This document shows positions 1 through 11,992 of a DNA stretch of 64,000 nucleotides, one piece after another. The position numbers and the translations under genes are program-made. Numbering within the stretch: the stretch's first letter is position 1; every line of letters begins with the position of its first letter. Location of the stretch: positions 186,001-250,000 of the forward strand of contig JAJNNY010000043.1 of NCBI GenBank assembly GCA_022453515.1. Direction: 5' to 3'. The notes under the pieces were generated by a model. It made no database searches. It was not told where the DNA came from and saw only the letters and a list, made by a program, of their open reading frames with translations. Origin of the DNA: Astrocystis sublimbata (lineage: Eukaryota; Ascomycota; Sordariomycetes; Xylariales; Xylariaceae).

Positions 1-1580
1 TTGCGCAAGTACCTTGAATCCTTGAAAGTTGAAGCAAGTACTTACAAAAACTAAACTAGAGGTTCGAACGGACTAACCTACCATGGCATCATCATAGGCG
101 CTCAGCGCTGTCTCGCTGTCTATTCCAGCTGTAAATGAATCAAGGTTAGGGCGTCGGGAGTAGGTCTCTGTATCCCGCTATGGTAAGGGGCAGGGTATAG
201 GGAGGGAGTTGGTGGTTCGACGTTCAGCTAGAGATGTTCAATAGGCCGGCCCACTCTACCTATCCCGTCTCTTGGTATCCAACGATGCCTTGTCCCAGGC
301 CCGCCAGGTTAGAAGCTGTAAAAAAGCGTGTAAGATGATTGGCTGCTAGGAATTGACGTTCTCCTCTGTCCAATATCTCAACTCTGGCAAGCTTTTGCCT
401 GTATGTATGTAGACTTACTTACCTATAACTTACCTACCTACTCATCTACCTCTATAGAAACACGATCCCCTGTATATCCTACTTCAGCTAGGCAGGTTAC
501 ATAGGCATAAACGATCCCAAGTAGATTGCAAGCAACATACCTGTTTCTCCGTACATAGCCTGTCCAGATACTTAAGTAGGTAAGTAGGTAGGGGAGCTTG
601 CCGATGGGCTCGGATGCTCCAAGGTTCTAGGTATGTAGGTAGTGCCTAAGGTAGGCAGACGCTGGAAATCGCGGCTCCATATCTGCTTGGTAGTGAAATG
701 TACTGATCTCAGCGTACCCAGGACCATAGGCGTAGTGATAGGCCCCAGTCCTTCAAGCAAGCACTCAAGGCTTCCGGGCAGGTATTCTTTAGTGACAGTT
801 AAGTAACGCTGGTTACAACTTACCCTGCTGGAACTACCTACACTACCTGAAGACTCTAGTAACCTTTAAGAAGCAACCTCAAGCATAGGTAGTTTGCCTG
901 TGGATATCTTGCACCAACCTTCCCTCCTACTAACAGAGCACCTCATGTTTAGGTACCCAAGTACAACTTGGAAGTTAGGTGGTGTGAAAACGCCTACCCG
1001 ACAGTCGTTCCTAGTGTTATGCCTTACTTGGCTTTTACTGACTACTTAAGTAGTTCAGCAGTCGCTGTGCCCATTTGAGCAATACAAACATGGTGATTCA
1101 CTTACCTAAGCCAGGCGAATCTAACGTATCAAATAATCAAGCGCACTTCCACATTCATCCTTTTCAACCCGAGAAACTGCATGCTTTCAGATTCATACAG
1201 ACAATATCACTGTTCAGAGTGATTCATTCTTCCAAGTACAAGGTACAATCCCATATGTAACCATCCAGACCCAAACGCCGCACTACCTGCCCTGCAAAAA
1301 GAAGAAGAGAAAAAAACCGTGGGGACTTGTCACAACAAGTATAACCTTGCCATGCCTTGTCCCAGCCTATCTCGAAGTTTTCATCACTCATACAAATGCC
1401 GTAAACCCAAGGAACCGGAACATGGCGGGAACGAGCGAGTGGCAACGTGAAACGAGCCTTGAGCTTCCACATGAAACTCCTGCCAGTTCGCCTCACACAA
1501 GGTGCAAGGTATCGAGGGCAAAACAGACCGATTGCGAATAATAATGGCAAGCAAAGGAGAATATAGACATATTGGGAAGA
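1..1580. other. Gene-free stretch rich in TAGGTAGGTA-type motifs
   Basis: No reading frame here has an ATG start plus recognisable protein features, and the short open frames have no coding character. The stretch carries dense tetramer-phased motifs of the TACCTACC/TAGGTAGG kind, at about 417-450, 570-592 and 628-655. It lies downstream of the minus-strand HMG-box gene that ends at 1581, so its right end probably contains that gene's 3' UTR. Confidence 0.6.
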
Positions 1581-3147
1581 CTAGTTCTTCTTCTTGCGGG
1601 CGGACTTCTTGGGCTCCTCAACCTCGGGTACCTTGGACTGACGCTTGCGCTTCTTGTCGGGACTGGCAGGTGTCGCGTTCTTAGCAGCGCTACTGTCACC
1701 GTCGTCGACATCGCCGGCCGTGCTCTTCCGCTTCCTGGTCGTCTTGCCTTTGGGGGTCTTGGTGCCGTCATCCTGGGTAAGGGCAGGGGCTGCCGCCATC
1801 TGAAGTTGCTCCGCTATGGCATCTTGGTCGTTGGGGACCAACGCCTCGTCGGCGGTCACGTCAGCCTGAGCAATGCCATTGGCGTCGGCGTAGTTGAGGG
1901 CATCGCCGTCCGACATATTTCTTGCGTCAGGGTTTCCAGCCTTGTACGAGTGGACTCGCGCATTGTAGAGGCGGAGGTTGAACTGGTAAGCGTTGTTCCA
2001 GGCCTGCGGTGCCAGTTAGCGTCAATTGAATCAGAGGACGGAACCAGATCAACTTACAACTTTCTCCTGAGGGGACATGGACGACCACCGGCGTTGACCC
2101 TCTTCCTGTACAGCACCCTTCGGGGCATCCTGACCCAGATCGTTGGCAATGATGGGCCGGGCAGTTTGCATGTAGAGGAAGTAGGGGGTCAAGGGACGCT
2201 TGGGGGCATTGGGATCATGCGTGCGCTTCTTCCGCTCCTTCTTCTCCTCGCTGTGGGGTAGCAAATCGCTAAGCTGGCCGCCAATTCCATCGAGCGAGGC
2301 GACAAGAGACTGCATGGACTGGCCAGCTGCACTGTCAAACGGACCCGACTCTCCTATGAGAAGGTTGGTTTGGCGGTAGAAGTCATCCGAGAAGTTCTTC
2401 ATCAGCGCAGTAATGGTATTAAAGCGTTGGTGAACCTAATGACCGGGTTAGCAACAGACTCAATGGGGTTTTATAAGCCTGGCGAATAGTAGTATGCGCG
2501 AAGCAGACGTCTGCCCCTCGAGGGAGGAGACAACAAGAAGCTTACGAAAAGCAACTCAGCGTGTCATGAGAGGGCGAAAACATGAGCGCACAAACACGGC
2601 TTCCCCCCTCAACATGCAGTGGCTAAGATGGGATCGCACACAACATAATTGCGATTCTCATACAGCCTGGGCCTCAGCCTCAGCCTCAGCCTCATCATGT
2701 TGCTGCGGGCCTCATATGCGCACAGGTGGTGCAGATTTGACAGCGACGTGTGGAGGAGCAGGGAGAGTGTAGATAGAGAGTGTAGAGTGTAGAGTGAGGG
2801 TCAAGTGCCAGTGGTCTGGTAAGGGGTTGGGTGGTTGATGCATGTGATGTGGGTGGTGGCGGTCAAGGAGCCAGTAAGTAACGTACACTGTCGCGAACTC
2901 TGATGAACTCGTCGATGCCGATGGTGCGCGGGGGCGGCGGCATGGTGCCTGGCATGGGCTGCATCGGCGGCTGCTGGGCGATGGCCTGGGGCATCTGATG
3001 CTGCGGCACCATCTGGTGCTGCTGGAACTGCTGGTGCTGGGGCGGCGGCTGTTGCATTTGCTGCATGGTGGGCGTAGGGACCATAGCTGGCGCGGGCGCG
3101 ACTGGAGCAGGCTGCTTGAGGCCGTCTGTCTTCTTAGGGCGAGCCAT
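1581..3147 (-). CDS. HMG-box chromatin protein (Hmo1/HmbC-like)
   Basis: Probable nuclear HMG-box DNA-bending protein of 353 aa. I read three exons: 3147-2887, 2435-2058 and 2003-1581. All junctions are phase 0 with GT..AG ends (donors GTACGT and GTAAGT). The start is the ATG at 3147, giving MARPKK. Residues 1-80 are rich in Pro, Gln and Met. A single HMG box spans about residues 161-230, beginning DPNAPKRPLTPYF and keeping the Trp and Tyr core positions; splicing of exons 2 and 3 restores the box through EKVAWNNAYQ. The C-terminus is a Lys/Arg-rich tail ending in KKSARKKKN, typical of chromatin HMG proteins. A single box with a basic tail resembles yeast Hmo1 or Aspergillus HmbC more than the short Nhp6 type. 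Intron 1 is long for this genome (451 nt) and contains tandem GCCTCA repeats, so an extra small exon is possible. The family call is firm; the orthologue assignment is inference. Confidence 0.85.
2663..2697. repeat. Short tandem GCCTCA repeat in the HMG gene intron
   Basis: About four head-to-tail copies of a 6-nt GCCTCA unit lie inside the 451-nt first intron of the HMG-box gene. A related low-complexity run of GTGTAGA units follows at about 2766-2797. Confidence 0.7.
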
Positions 3148-6100
3148 CAAGTACAGGAGAGGCGCGGGGGGATGGGGTTTGGGGGCCGGGGGCCAGTTAT
3201 AGAAGACGGGCTGCGCTGGTGTTGGGCGTGTGCACGGGACCAGGCAATCAGCGAATTCCAGGCGGGCTGGTGGCGGTCGTGTCTGAGCAGATGCTGGCGT
3301 GTCGGGCTGGGTCTCAGAACTGGTGCTGGGATCCCCGTAGGAAATGAATTGGTGGTCAGGGGAAAAAAGGTAGCGTTCGACGTAGCTAGCCTGATCCGAG
3401 AGCTGGGCGTGGCGTACAGCGAGGTGACCTGGCAGTGAGTGGCAGGAGGAAAGCAGGAAGTCTAAAAGAGAGTTTACGGGGGCAACACGCGCTGCAGCGG
3501 GAGGGCCTGCCCTCTAAATACGGTGGCTGCCCAGCCTGGCTGATTTTACGATCAGTGACGAGTGGGTGCTCTGCATCTCTGCCCGCAGCTGCCCAGGCGA
3601 GCCATACAGAGCTGTCATACAGCTGGGTGGGTGTACACGTACAGCACACCAAGTACCCAGGTACCTGCTTGCTCACAATTGTTGCTGTTGCTGCCCAGGG
3701 CCATTGGGGTTGGCCGGCCCCCAACGGTTCAGGTACCGCCAACCTAACGCAGGTACTTACATACCTGTGCTAAGGAGGCCCAGCACGCGCTGGTGTAGCA
3801 GTGCTTGTTGCACCTTTGTTTTGATTGCCTAATGGAGTAGGTACTCGGTACCTTGTCAGCTTACACACAACACAACAATTATTTTCCTGCTTAGCATTGC
3901 TTTCTTAGTGCAGCTCGGCAATTTGCAGGAGTACTTGTGGAGGGGCATTAGAAGCTATTTCTTATCTGTGATACTGACGCAGATATATATATGTGAAAAT
4001 GGGTTGAGCACAATGTATACCATTTAGGTTCATGACATCAACGGACCATGAGTTGCAGTGGTTACCTGCCAGGGCGACTGAAGCACTTAGTCGAAATCCT
4101 GGTACCTGGACTTGAGGGGAGTAGAGCGCATTTTGGGAAGATCCGGGCACTCAGACAGCCTGTGTTGGTGCGTTTGCGTTGGTGACTCGGAGGTACCTCT
4201 TCGTCCAGACTTGCAACATGCAAGTGGGGAGGCCTTGGATACGTCTACTACGCCCGCTAGCCTACAATGATCCATGGACCACTAAAAGAAGCCCCGTACC
4301 AGAATAGGGCACACCTGGCGAAAAAAAATCAATCAGAAAATGGAACCTTCAAGGGAATAAGGTACCTGCTCGCCTGCAGCTGGTCGTAGACCGGAACACA
4401 ATCACTGATTGCGCACGCGCTGCGCTGCGCAACTGTTCTACCACCTATGTAGGCCTAGCGCGTTGTAAGTATAAGGTAGCCCCAAGTTGACCAACAAGCC
4501 ATATTGAAGCAAGTTGCCTCCTGTAACCTTGCCCAGAGGCATCTGAGCACGCCGCAGCTTGCTCCCTGTATCATTTTCCAGGCTGTCCACCACACGAAGA
4601 AGCTCAACTCAAGCACCTACCCAACCGAGCCAACTTACTTCTGAATTGCCTGGTCTCGTATATTGTCCGATTCTTGCGGACCTAGACGTTGACCCCCCAC
4701 AATGGACTGAGCAAGTGTTGCAGGAGATGATACCCCGATGGAGGCTTAGGATCAGGATCGCGATCAATATCTGATCCCATTTTGTGCAGAACAATCTGGA
4801 TGTCAGCATCCAAACAACGCGCACTCGAGCTGAGAGTTGGGTTGCACCAAGCTAGCGCTATCGCACAGTTGATTGGTTCAGGCTTCTTCGGGGGTTCGCA
4901 GCAGTGCAGGAGCGCGGTGGCATCGTGTGCGTGTGCGCTAAACGGCACAGAGGGGATCCGCCGGTCGGTCGGTCGGCATGATTGCATACTCGCATCATCA
5001 GTGTTACTGTGCCTGGACGTGCGTGCGAGCCTGCGAGGGCGTGTACCCCCAGGCCAGGCCCCAGCCGATCCAGCAACGCCCAGTAGAACAGAACAGCTGC
5101 GGCAATTCCCGGCCAACCCTGAAGGTCCTCAGGCGACTCCCCCGCCGGACTTGCTTTCGGGGTCAAACGCATTCCCCCCGCCTGGCTCTAACCCCAATTC
5201 TCAGTGCTCTTCCCCCATCATCCACTGCCTGTAAATTCCATCGTCTGCTGGCTAAGCAGCTTGTTGAGCAGCTTGTCCATCGTCGTTGGACCACAGTAAG
5301 AGTAAGGTGATTCGACATTAGGTACAGCCCCCTCGTTTACACTCTTCAATAGTGGACTTACACGGCGTCCCTGGCACTGCTAGACTCTATCCTAGCTGGC
5401 TTGCCTCTACGCTCGCTCTACGTTACAAAGTCTAGGTAGGTACAGACCTCGTTCCGTAACCAGCCTTGCCCTCTCAATCAATGCCCCCTGGTTCTCCTGC
5501 TTCTGTCCCTACTGCATCTTCCATAGGTAGGTGTCCGACTATATCGAGCGTACACTTCCAACCGGCACTACGAATACAAATTACCTACCTAGACCACCTA
5601 CCTAGACCACTCGCTAGCTACGGTATCCGTGGGTATGCACGGTAGGACATCCCGCTCGCTCAAGCACTGGATTGGATTAGGTACTCATCGTTCTCCCACT
5701 CAGTCGACATGTCTACCGAATCTCCAACCACACGTTTCGATAGTATTTTCATATTTAGTGCTTGCACCTACCTAGGCTCGCTAGGTACCAAGCGAAGCAT
5801 GGTGCATGTCGGATCCCAAGCTCCTAGTCTCGCTAGTGTAGTTTGAAGATCGATTCCAGCAGTGCTGAATTTCCTTAACGGGATCAGAAACGATGCTGCG
5901 TTTATCCGGTTCCCTCTGGGTACCTACGTTACCTTATATATCGCCTGCTAGGTCCCCAAGGTAATGGCGATCAACATATGCGTAAAAAGAAAACAGCAGT
6001 AAGACTAAGCAGGATAGAGGGTCGGCTTCTTATATTGTTGCATAAGGTCCTAGGAAAGTATTGGGTTCAACTTGACCTTAGGTTGAATAGGAGAGAAGCG

Positions 6101-6519
6101 TTTGTCATCCTATTAATTGCTTGTTGGTATGTACAGAAAGGTGAAACCATGGCTGGTGCGACCAAGATGGGATGGAAATGATGTGTCTCTGGGCCTTGAG
6201 ATTTACTACATCTATAAGCTCCTGAGGTAAGCATACCAACTCATACTTGGTTTTCACCGCGACCGCCTACCAATCGAGAGCCTGCCAACCTGGCCCTGCG
6301 CACATAGCTAGGATGTACGGTAGCTTAAGTATAAGCAAGCACCTGTTTATCGCCGCGCTCAGAGTGTGTGTGCGACTTTCGGCTCTAAACATCCACAAGG
6401 GCTGGAGATGAGGGTGGGCCATACATACAAGAGACTCATAGATAGACCCTTGATGTGGTTTGCTCCCAACGTCCATTCATCAAGCTTACAACCTTGGATG
6501 CAGTTTTAGATACAGGCAT
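3148..6519. other. Gene-free spacer, left part
   Basis: The first few hundred bases are the likely promoter of the HMG gene. Open frames near 4560-5310 overlap on both strands, lack family features and do not splice into anything recognisable. TACCTACC/TAGGTAGG motifs recur at about 5432, 5523, 5580-5610 and 5766-5790, and GGTACC-containing motifs are frequent. No RNA gene was recognised. Confidence 0.55.
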
Positions 6520-6547
6520 GCGGGAGTCAAATTTAATGACTAGGGGG
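6520..6547 (+). repeat. Left terminal inverted repeat of the MITE-like element
   Basis: This 28-nt segment is identical to the reverse complement of 6765-6792. It ends in a G run (TAGGGGG). Confidence 0.85.
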
Positions 6548-6764
6548 GTGCGCATCCTCTGCAATGCTATGATTGTAATTATAAAGTATTCTATATGATT
6601 TAAATCTTAAAAACTAACCTGTAGTATTCTATACTATTAAGCTAGATATTATTGTATTTAAATAATTAATAGACCGTTTATTTGTTGTATTATAATATAG
6701 TAACGAAGGTAGCTTTCTCGAGGTTGCAAAGGTTAGAAGCGCCCAGGTGGCTGGTGGAGGGGAT

Positions 6765-6792
6765 CCCCCTAGTCATTAAATTTGACTCCCGC
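6765..6792 (-). repeat. Right terminal inverted repeat of the MITE-like element
   Basis: This 28-nt segment starts CCCCCTAGTC and is the exact reverse complement of 6520-6547. Confidence 0.85.
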
Positions 6793-8242
6793 GGGACAGG
6801 ATACTTCAAGTTGGTAAACTGGACTTGAACTCACACGGTGAATACTTAGGGGCAGCGTGTGCAAGACATCGGTTGACTTGTGATTGCGTACCGTACCGCA
6901 GCCGATAAAGTTTGTCAAGGTTGGTTCAATTCATCTACTACATGTATTGTAGTACAGAGAGATGCTTCGATAACACAGCGCGATTATGATGTCAACTCTC
7001 ATACTGAGCGCGTCTCGAATCTTGCGTCCTGGATCAGGTTACGGAGTCGAATTATTACGCCGTGCCCCTCCCTCCACTCCTATAGGTAGGTGCCTAACGT
7101 AGGTGTCTGCCTACGCTAGGCTACCCGCCCTGGGATTTCTTCTTGGGTCGACGGGCTCGCCCCGTCACCTGCATTGCATGCCCGGCCGAAAGTTTCAGTA
7201 TGCCGTGCTTCCCACTCGTGAGCCAAACCAGATCCCTGGGATCTTATCAATACCTCACCTCAATATCATGGTTTCAAGTAAATATATCAACTACAAGACT
7301 CTGATTTAACCTCAAAGCGATCATGGGCATACCTATCGCAGTTACTATTTTCATATTATGTCTATCAACCCACTATCTACATACATGACATTATACTCCG
7401 TCGAGGCTGCGCCAGGTGGGACATGCTTCCATGCTTCAAGATTGTGGTGATGTTATGTATTCTCACTGAGGCTCCGAATTATTCGAATCTCTGTCTCGTG
7501 TTCTAGTGCAGTCGCATCTACGATATCTCCTCTCAGCATAATCACTGCTCATCTGCTCGTGATCAGAGCTCTTACTCTCGTCTTAGTGCTATGTACGCGC
7601 AATCGATCTTCAGCTTCTCACCCGCTGACAAAAGAGCATTGATGCCGGGCGAGCTGGGCACGACGTCAAGATGGCCCCAGTCTGTCCCCATTGACGATCG
7701 AGCTTAGGTAGGTTTCATGTGCGATAGAGCCAGCTAGAGGACATGACTATCACAGCTACCTATACCTACATATGTACTTACCTATCTCCACTTGGCACAT
7801 CTCTTGGCAGACCCTGAGTCGACCAATGTAGACGGAAGGTCTCCCCCTCGTCCCCTCAACCCCTCAACCCCTCCAAGCACAGGCGAGACAGGTAGGATCC
7901 GTGGTTGGCTGGTGGTACTGAGAGTACATGGGCAACAAGCATGCATTGACTCTGCCCCTCCCCCTCCTCTGCCGCGTTTTCCTTGCTCCAAAGTGGGCTA
8001 CAAACAAGCCTACAAGCCTACAGTACAACGTCAGGTCGCTCCCACTTCTTAAGAGGCTTTGATTCCGAACCCGCAAACTGGAAGCTTCTGTCTCCGGAGC
8101 CAACTGTGGCAGTCCTGAGCTAGCTACCTTGTCCTCTTCATCCATTTTGTCTACCACCTGACACCTCGTTTATTTCATCCCAGCCTTGCATCGGCATTCT
8201 TAGAAAGCATCGTGTTATTGTACCGCGATCCTAACCCCCATC
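6793..8242. other. Gene-free spacer and probable het-c promoter
   Basis: No supported coding region. TAGGTAGG-type motifs occur at about 7083 and 7705. The last few hundred bases before 8243 are the presumed promoter and 5' UTR of the Het-C gene. Confidence 0.5.
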
Positions 8243-11020
8243 ATGGGATTCATGAAGCTCTACCCGGGCCTGCTGGGGCTGGTCCTCCTGCTGGTCTTTG
8301 CGCAGCCCACTCTTGCCTTCGGTGCTGGCACCATTGCTAGCATTTCCAAGGTTTCCGGCCAGAATTGTACGGACACCCGGAAACCGTCGAGTTGTGGACG
8401 CGCATGCTGACTTGTGCATTGGGACAGGGCGACATGGCGATATCGAAGACACCCTCCTCAACATTGTCATGGCCCAAGCCGTCGGCGGCAAGAAATTCAA
8501 CAAGATGATGGTTTTGCGCGTCTACTTCGGGAACTGGCTTCGTGACTATTCACAAGCTATCGATGTCGGAACTGTCAAGGCAGTTTCCGCCGAGGCTATT
8601 CGCCTTCTCCTTTGTGTCCTCGGCTTCATGAGCTTCGGCTTTGGTTCTAAGGAGTTTGAGGTCACTGCCGAGCGCCTGGGGTGCTACCGCCCCGAAGACC
8701 ACATCGACAACCCCAAGAATTACGCCGACAACGAAGATGCGCGCCAGTACCATCGCGCGTTGCGTGGCCCTATTGACGAGGGCGTCGAGCTCGCCATTGA
8801 CGAAGAGACCGGCATGAAGAATTATATCTCCAATGACCGCGCAGGCATTATGACTTCCTCTATTCACGTGCGCCGCCTTTTCAGCCGCTCTGTCGAGCTT
8901 GTTCGAAATTACCAGCACAACCGAAACAAGGCCGACTTCTACGAGGCACTGCGACTGTTGGGCACGGGTCTCCACTGCCTCGAAGGTAAGCTGTGACCAA
9001 TTATCGATGGTGTGAAGCACCCGCCGGCCCAGTTACTCACTAGAAAACCTAGACTATCTCGCTCATAGTAACTATACCGAACTCGCGCTGTATGAGATGG
9101 GCGAGCGTGATGTGTTCCCTCATGTCGGCAGCCGCACGCAAATGCAAATCCCCGGTGTCAGGCACGAGGTCTGGCCAATTGTTACAGGCACTTTTGGTGG
9201 CGTGGATTTCCTCCATTCCGTTACTGGCGAAGGTACGCTCCCAACTGCTGAAATGAATAAAAGAGTGTCTGACCTAAGTCACACCAACAGTCTCGGACAA
9301 ATTGACCCAGAACGAGATCCAAGAGCTCGAAGGCGCCCTGCAGCAACATGCCAACGATGACACCAGTGTTATAGGCGAACTCCTGGACAAGATCCCCGAT
9401 GGTGTTCTGGGCGGTGACAACAAGAAGCAGAAGATGAGTGACATTCAGGACAATGCTCATGCTGCCCAAATGGAGAATACTTCCATCTCCCCCAAGGAAC
9501 CTGAGGAGTTCACGCGCCAAGCTCAGCAGATCTTCCAGCAGATCATGCCTGCCATCGAATTCCATGATGATCTCCTAAAGAGCATCAACAAAGCCATCGA
9601 GAGAATTCCTATACTACCTCAAATTCTCGAACAGCTTGAAGAGCAGCTGTCAATGTGGGTCTTCACTATCATCGCACCTTTCGTGTTGCCCATCATCAGC
9701 CAAGTCAAGGCCGAGCTCGCGACTGGCTCAAGCGAGATTATTTCTAGCTCTGAGAATGAGCAGCATATCGTGTTCAACGACGATTCGTGCACAGACCCAA
9801 CGCACTCTATGTTGTCCAAGGACCACTTTTCAAACGTAAGAACTTCACATATTGGTTCAAGTCATGGTGGATGCATATAAGCTGACCGTCACCAGATCCT
9901 TAACGAGATTGCGGGCAGAACGGCTAGCAAGGTTGTCGCCTGGGTCACTCCGCAGGTGATGGAGCTTTGGGATAACGAGAACGCCGACGTCGACCGTACT
10001 TTGGACCGGATTATCAATGGTGTTCTCCACCACCCCGCCCAGCGTCATATGGGTGAGGATGGTGCCGAAGAAGGTCGACAGATCATGTTCCGCAGTGTCG
10101 AGGAGTGGTGGAACGAGCTGGGTGGGGATGGCCAAGATGAGTATCGCCAGAAGCTCTCCCGTGACGGTGTATACCGTGGCGAGAACCACAAGGAAGGTGT
10201 AAATGACTGCGGTCACGGCTGCGGAAAGCCCCTGGGTATGCACAAGAACTACCAAGGCGCTGGATCTGGATCTGTGGAGGATCGTATTGCTGGCGCCGCC
10301 GCGGGAGCCATCTTTGAGGGACTTACGGGTGGTAAAATCCCCGGCCAAGGCGGTAATGGTGATGAACCACTCGGCGGGGGCCTTCTCGGACAAATTGGCA
10401 ATTCCCTACTTGGAGGTGCCTTTAAGAACGAGGAGACCCGAGGTTACGAGAGCAGACGAGAAGATAATGATGGGTCCTACACTGAGAGTCGAACCGAATA
10501 TGGGCACTCTAATGATCGTTATGGGCAGGCGAACATGAGTGAAACCCAGTACTCTGGTGGAGGCGAGCGTGTGGAGTACAGCCGCTACGAGCAAGATGAC
10601 AGCGGCAGAGGCTACGGCTACCAAGAGCGCACCGAAACCCGCCCTGCTTATGGTGGCGGTTACGAAGAACGTGTCGAGCGTCGATACGAGAGTAACGAGG
10701 ACAGCTATCAAGAGTCCAGTGGCTGGAATCAGCGACGCGATGAGGACAGCTACGGAGGACGAGGCGATGGCTACCGCGATGAGAGATCTGAACATGAACG
10801 CTCCGACTACGGACGACAAGAGTACGGAGAGTCTGGTGGCTACGGCCGCGAAGACAGACAAGAATACGGGCGTTCGGATGATTATGGTCGTGAAAACAGA
10901 CAAGACTCCGGACGTTCGGATGACAGACGTGACGAGGAGGAGTCTGGTGGCGGTGGCTTCCTAGGACGGATCATCGATCGCGTTGGTGATGAACTCAGAA
11001 ACAGACGCCGCGACGAGTGA
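8243..11020 (+). CDS. het-c: Heterokaryon incompatibility protein Het-C
   Basis: Non-self recognition protein: in Neurospora, alternative het-c alleles make fused cells incompatible. I read five exons, 8243-8366, 8428-8985, 9053-9232, 9291-9835 and 9896-11020 (843 aa), with introns of 58-67 nt and all phases consistent. The N-terminus (MGFMKLYPGLLGLVLLL) is a strong signal peptide ending near residue 25. The conserved body includes the GDIEDT region, VYFGNWLRDYSQA, ERLGCYRPEDHIDNP and ALRLLGTGLHCLEDY. The C-terminal third is Gly/Ser/Tyr/Arg/Glu-rich with many GGY, YG and RSDD repeats, matching the glycine-rich tail of the family. The segment around residues 170-235 corresponds to the region that sets allele specificity in Neurospora. 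Start choice rests on the signal peptide and family N-terminus. The frame is intact, so the gene looks functional. Confidence 0.95.
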
Positions 11021-11992
11021 GGGCTGAATTTACCGAGTATGGCCAATCTTCCAAAACTAGGTGTGAAGAAATGGAAGCCGAGTATCGATCCAAGACTGCA
11101 TGCAAGTTGCTCTCTCTGATCCCAACGCTCCTAGGTAACTTAGGTAGTGCGATACATGATACCTCAGTATAGGGAATGGAATCTCCTGCTATGAATGATT
11201 AAAAGTCTCATATCTCACTGAAGGTATGAGCTATATGTCAATATCTCGGCCCTCTCATCAGGTTTCTCGATGCATCCATCTCCCGTACAGGAGGTCCAGT
11301 TGCGGAGAGCCTCCGTAGCCAAGCTTGATCGAGGAGGGGAATGAGGCAACATACCCCATGTAACCAATGACATGAGTCGATACATTTGCTTTGATATGAG
11401 CCTGTGGCCCTCAATGCGCGGTACAATACCTCGTGTCTTTTTCCAGATGCTCCAATTCTGCCAGCGGTAGATCCCGCATCGACTAAATTGCGTCAGGAAA
11501 TTACATGACGTAGGTATAATAGCCGGCCCGACGTTCCTCATCAGGAAGTATCAGCTATTTGGTGTAGATGCGGTAGTGCTTCATATGGTACACGTGCATC
11601 CATCTATTCAAAAGCTCTCTGTAGATCACCCGTGATGTGACGAAGCCTAGGTCCTAGAGATCGTGTGCTGTCATAGCATCCTCATCTTAATCCTGGTAAA
11701 GTCGGGATATTTTCTATGGCGGGACCTTAAACTACTGGACCACGGAATTTGATAATGTTTGAGATATGTTGGCTCTATAAGTCGATTCGCCTCCTATGCA
11801 GACTAGCCTAATGATGCGAAGTTCCGGTATTCATAAATGCGTTACTCTTACCCATCATTGATTCAGTTTGGTGACTTGATTCTCTTAGTACGCTGTCCTC
11901 GAAGCTTAAAAAGATATCGTGATTGTTACTGAAGCGCTGAGTGCCTTTACAATACTGCCAACAGCCTCATACTTTGGTAGTTCATCTGAAAA
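11021..11992. other. Intergenic, probable GH45 promoter
   Basis: No supported gene. It holds the 3' flank of het-c and, towards 11990, the presumed promoter of the GH45 gene. Confidence 0.5.

Larger units (their letters stand above)
6520..6792. mobile_element. MITE-like element with perfect 28-bp terminal inverted repeats
   Basis: The sequence at 6520-6547 (starting GCGGGAGTCAAATTT) is the exact reverse complement of 6765-6792. The 273-bp unit has an AT-rich core at about 6570-6715, far below the base composition of its surroundings, and no coding capacity. Perfect inverted ends, small size and an AT-rich non-coding interior are the hallmarks of a miniature inverted-repeat transposable element. 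I see no clear target-site duplication immediately outside the repeats, so the exact ends and superfamily stay open. The perfect match between the ends suggests fairly recent mobility or selection. No second copy was noticed in this window. Confidence 0.75.

Noticed and set aside
4559..5310. Overlapping open frames on both strands
   Set aside because: They overlap each other, lack domain features and signal sequences, and do not splice into a longer frame.
6815..6840. tRNA T-arm-like sequence (GGACTTGAACT)
   Set aside because: No matching acceptor, D or anticodon stems could be found around it.
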